From Nocardia pneumoniae NBRC 100136 (lineage in GTDB: Bacteria; Actinomycetota; Actinomycetes; Mycobacteriales; Mycobacteriaceae): 64,000 nucleotides of DNA. The position numbers were made by a program, and so were the translations under genes. The stretch lies in the NCBI RefSeq assembly GCF_000308755.1, contig NZ_BAGF01000070.1, positions 1 through 64,000 on the forward strand, written 5' to 3'. The notes below the pieces were generated by a model. The model was not told the origin of the DNA and made no database searches. It saw only the letters and a program-made list of their open reading frames with translations. Shown here piece by piece: positions 63,327-64,000 of this stretch. How positions within the stretch are numbered: position 1 is the first letter of the stretch; every line of letters starts with the position of its first letter.

Positions 63327-64000
63327 CTACCGCTCGTCGCCTTCGTCGCGGTAGCCCCGGTACTCGCCGGGCTGCGGTCGGCCCGCGCCAGGGGTCGTCC
63401 CCTGGCCAGGCTGCGGGTACTCTCCACCGGGCGCCGCACCCTGACCAGGCTGCCCATAACCTCCACCGGGCGCCGCACCCTGACCAGGCTGCCCATAACC
63501 TCCGCCAGGCGCCGCGCCCTGACCAGGCTGCGGGTATGCCTCACCAGGCGTCGCGCCCCGGCCTGGCTGCCGCTGGCCGCGGGCGCCGGGTTCTTGCCAT
63601 TGCTGTCCCTGCGTGGCCTCCCGCGACGGCGCACCCACGGGCTGCTGTTCGAATTCCCCTTCGCCGGGGACGGGCTGCTGGCCGCGAGCTGCCTGCTGAT
63701 CCATCAGCATCTGTTCCCGGGCGGCGTCCTCACGGCCCCGTCGGTAGGCCTCGGCATGTCCCCTGGCCGTGGGGATCTCGTGCTCCAGGTCGCTGATCCA
63801 GCGCTCCCATCGCTCCTGCATCGGCCGGATCATGCCGCCACCGACGCCGACGACCAGGATGCCGCCGATGGTCGCGAGCACCGCGACGAGAATCGGCACG
63901 GTGACCGCTGTGGCGACCCCGATCTGGTTCAGCGCGGCCACGATGCCGATGGCCCAGATGCCCACCGCCGCCATCCGGGCGAGCATCGGGCCGTAGGACA
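63327..64000 (-). CDS. Membrane protein with conserved TM helix and Gly/Pro/Gln repeat tail (5' end outside window)
   Basis: The frame is open to the window edge (residues SYGP precede the first internal ATG at 63986), so only the C-terminal 224 residues are visible. Two membrane helices (MAAVGIWAIGIVAALNQIG and TVPILVAVLATIGGILVVGV) with a Gly-rich run GGGMI resemble the conserved TM-helix repeat of small mechanosensitive-channel-like proteins. A charged helix MQERWERWISDLEHEIPTAR and a long Gln/Gly/Pro tail follow, built from a 13-residue unit (GYGQPGQGAAPGG). Channel identity is inferred. Confidence 0.65.
   Translation of the reverse strand, partial: SYGPMLARMAAVGIWAIGIVAALNQIGVATAVTVPILVAVLATIGGILVVGVGGGMIRPMQERWERWISDLEHEIPTARGHAEAYRRGREDAAREQMLMDQQAARGQQPVPGEGEFEQQPVGAPSREATQGQQWQEPGARGQRQPGRGATPGEAYPQPGQGAAPGGGYGQPGQGAAPGGGYGQPGQGAAPGGEYPQPGQGTTPGAGRPQPGEYRGYRDEGDER
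63383..63560 (-). repeat. 39-bp tandem repeats in the membrane protein tail
   Basis: About four and a half units; 63422-63460 and 63461-63499 are identical at 39 of 39 bases (starting ctccaccgggcgccgcaccc) and the flanking units differ at a few positions. The period is three codons times 13, so copy-number change keeps the frame. Encodes the Gly/Gln/Pro repeat. Confidence 0.85.

Overview
The window looks like chromosomal DNA of a mycolic-acid actinomycete, most likely Nocardia or a close relative. The evidence is very high G+C, frequent GTG starts, GTGA/ATGA start-stop overlaps, mycothiol metabolism (mca), ESX/type VII secretion (T7SS) genes (PPE, EspG, WXG-like), a lipid-droplet protein and a large NRPS. 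The housekeeping genes follow, in reverse, the Mycobacterium tuberculosis segment from about Rv1111c to Rv1079: ispH, lipid-droplet protein, xseA, xseB, DUF4245, glpX, fum, desA2, phoH2, glyA, coaA, short-chain uppS, hemolysin III, DUF255 thioredoxin protein, small membrane protein, mca, DUF4307, greA, metB. Several accessory blocks are inserted into this backbone. I saw no rRNA, complete tRNA, CRISPR array or insertion sequence.

Layout: 1-5.3 kb, ispH diverges from a coupled operon (lipid-droplet protein, xseA, xseB, VOC protein), with a GNAT gene convergent. 5.5-12.9 kb, central carbon and lipid genes (DUF4245, glpX, fumC, desA2, an LGFP lipoprotein, phoH2, DUF488), with a very long hairpin between glpX and fumC. 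13-15.8 kb, small proteins and a TetR/FAD-monooxygenase divergent pair. 16-18.9 kb, an orphan T7SS module (WXG-like, DUF3558 lipoprotein, PPE, EspG). 19-22.4 kb, an NTF2-like gene, glyA behind a TetR gene, the TetR double operator, a thioesterase and a tiny peptide gene.

22.5-41.3 kb is the main accessory block: a DUF885 peptidase-like protein, a WS/DGAT-like acyltransferase, an aldo/keto reductase and a 4753-residue NRPS with order A-T-E-C-A-T-C-A-T-C-A-T-R. It sits between glyA and coaA behind an AT-rich leader with a 14-bp inverted repeat. The predicted product is a tetrapeptide with a D-residue at position 1, released reductively as an aldehyde or alcohol. The adjacent reductase and acyltransferase could finish it as an alcohol and ester (inference).

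41.4-49.9 kb returns to the backbone with coaA, uppS, hemolysin III, a membrane adenylate cyclase, a membrane protein and the DUF255 protein. 50-54.1 kb is a second T7SS-type module (WXG-like protein, large WXG-headed putative effector, unknown partner, RDD membrane protein) joined to a beheaded methyltransferase. 54.3-57.3 kb has unknown small genes, a TIGR03086 protein and a berberine-bridge-type oxidase. 57.4-64 kb has mca with its small partner, DUF4307 preceded by tandem overlapping mini-ORFs, greA, metB, an acyl-CoA dehydrogenase, an unknown protein and a truncated membrane protein with 13-residue repeats.
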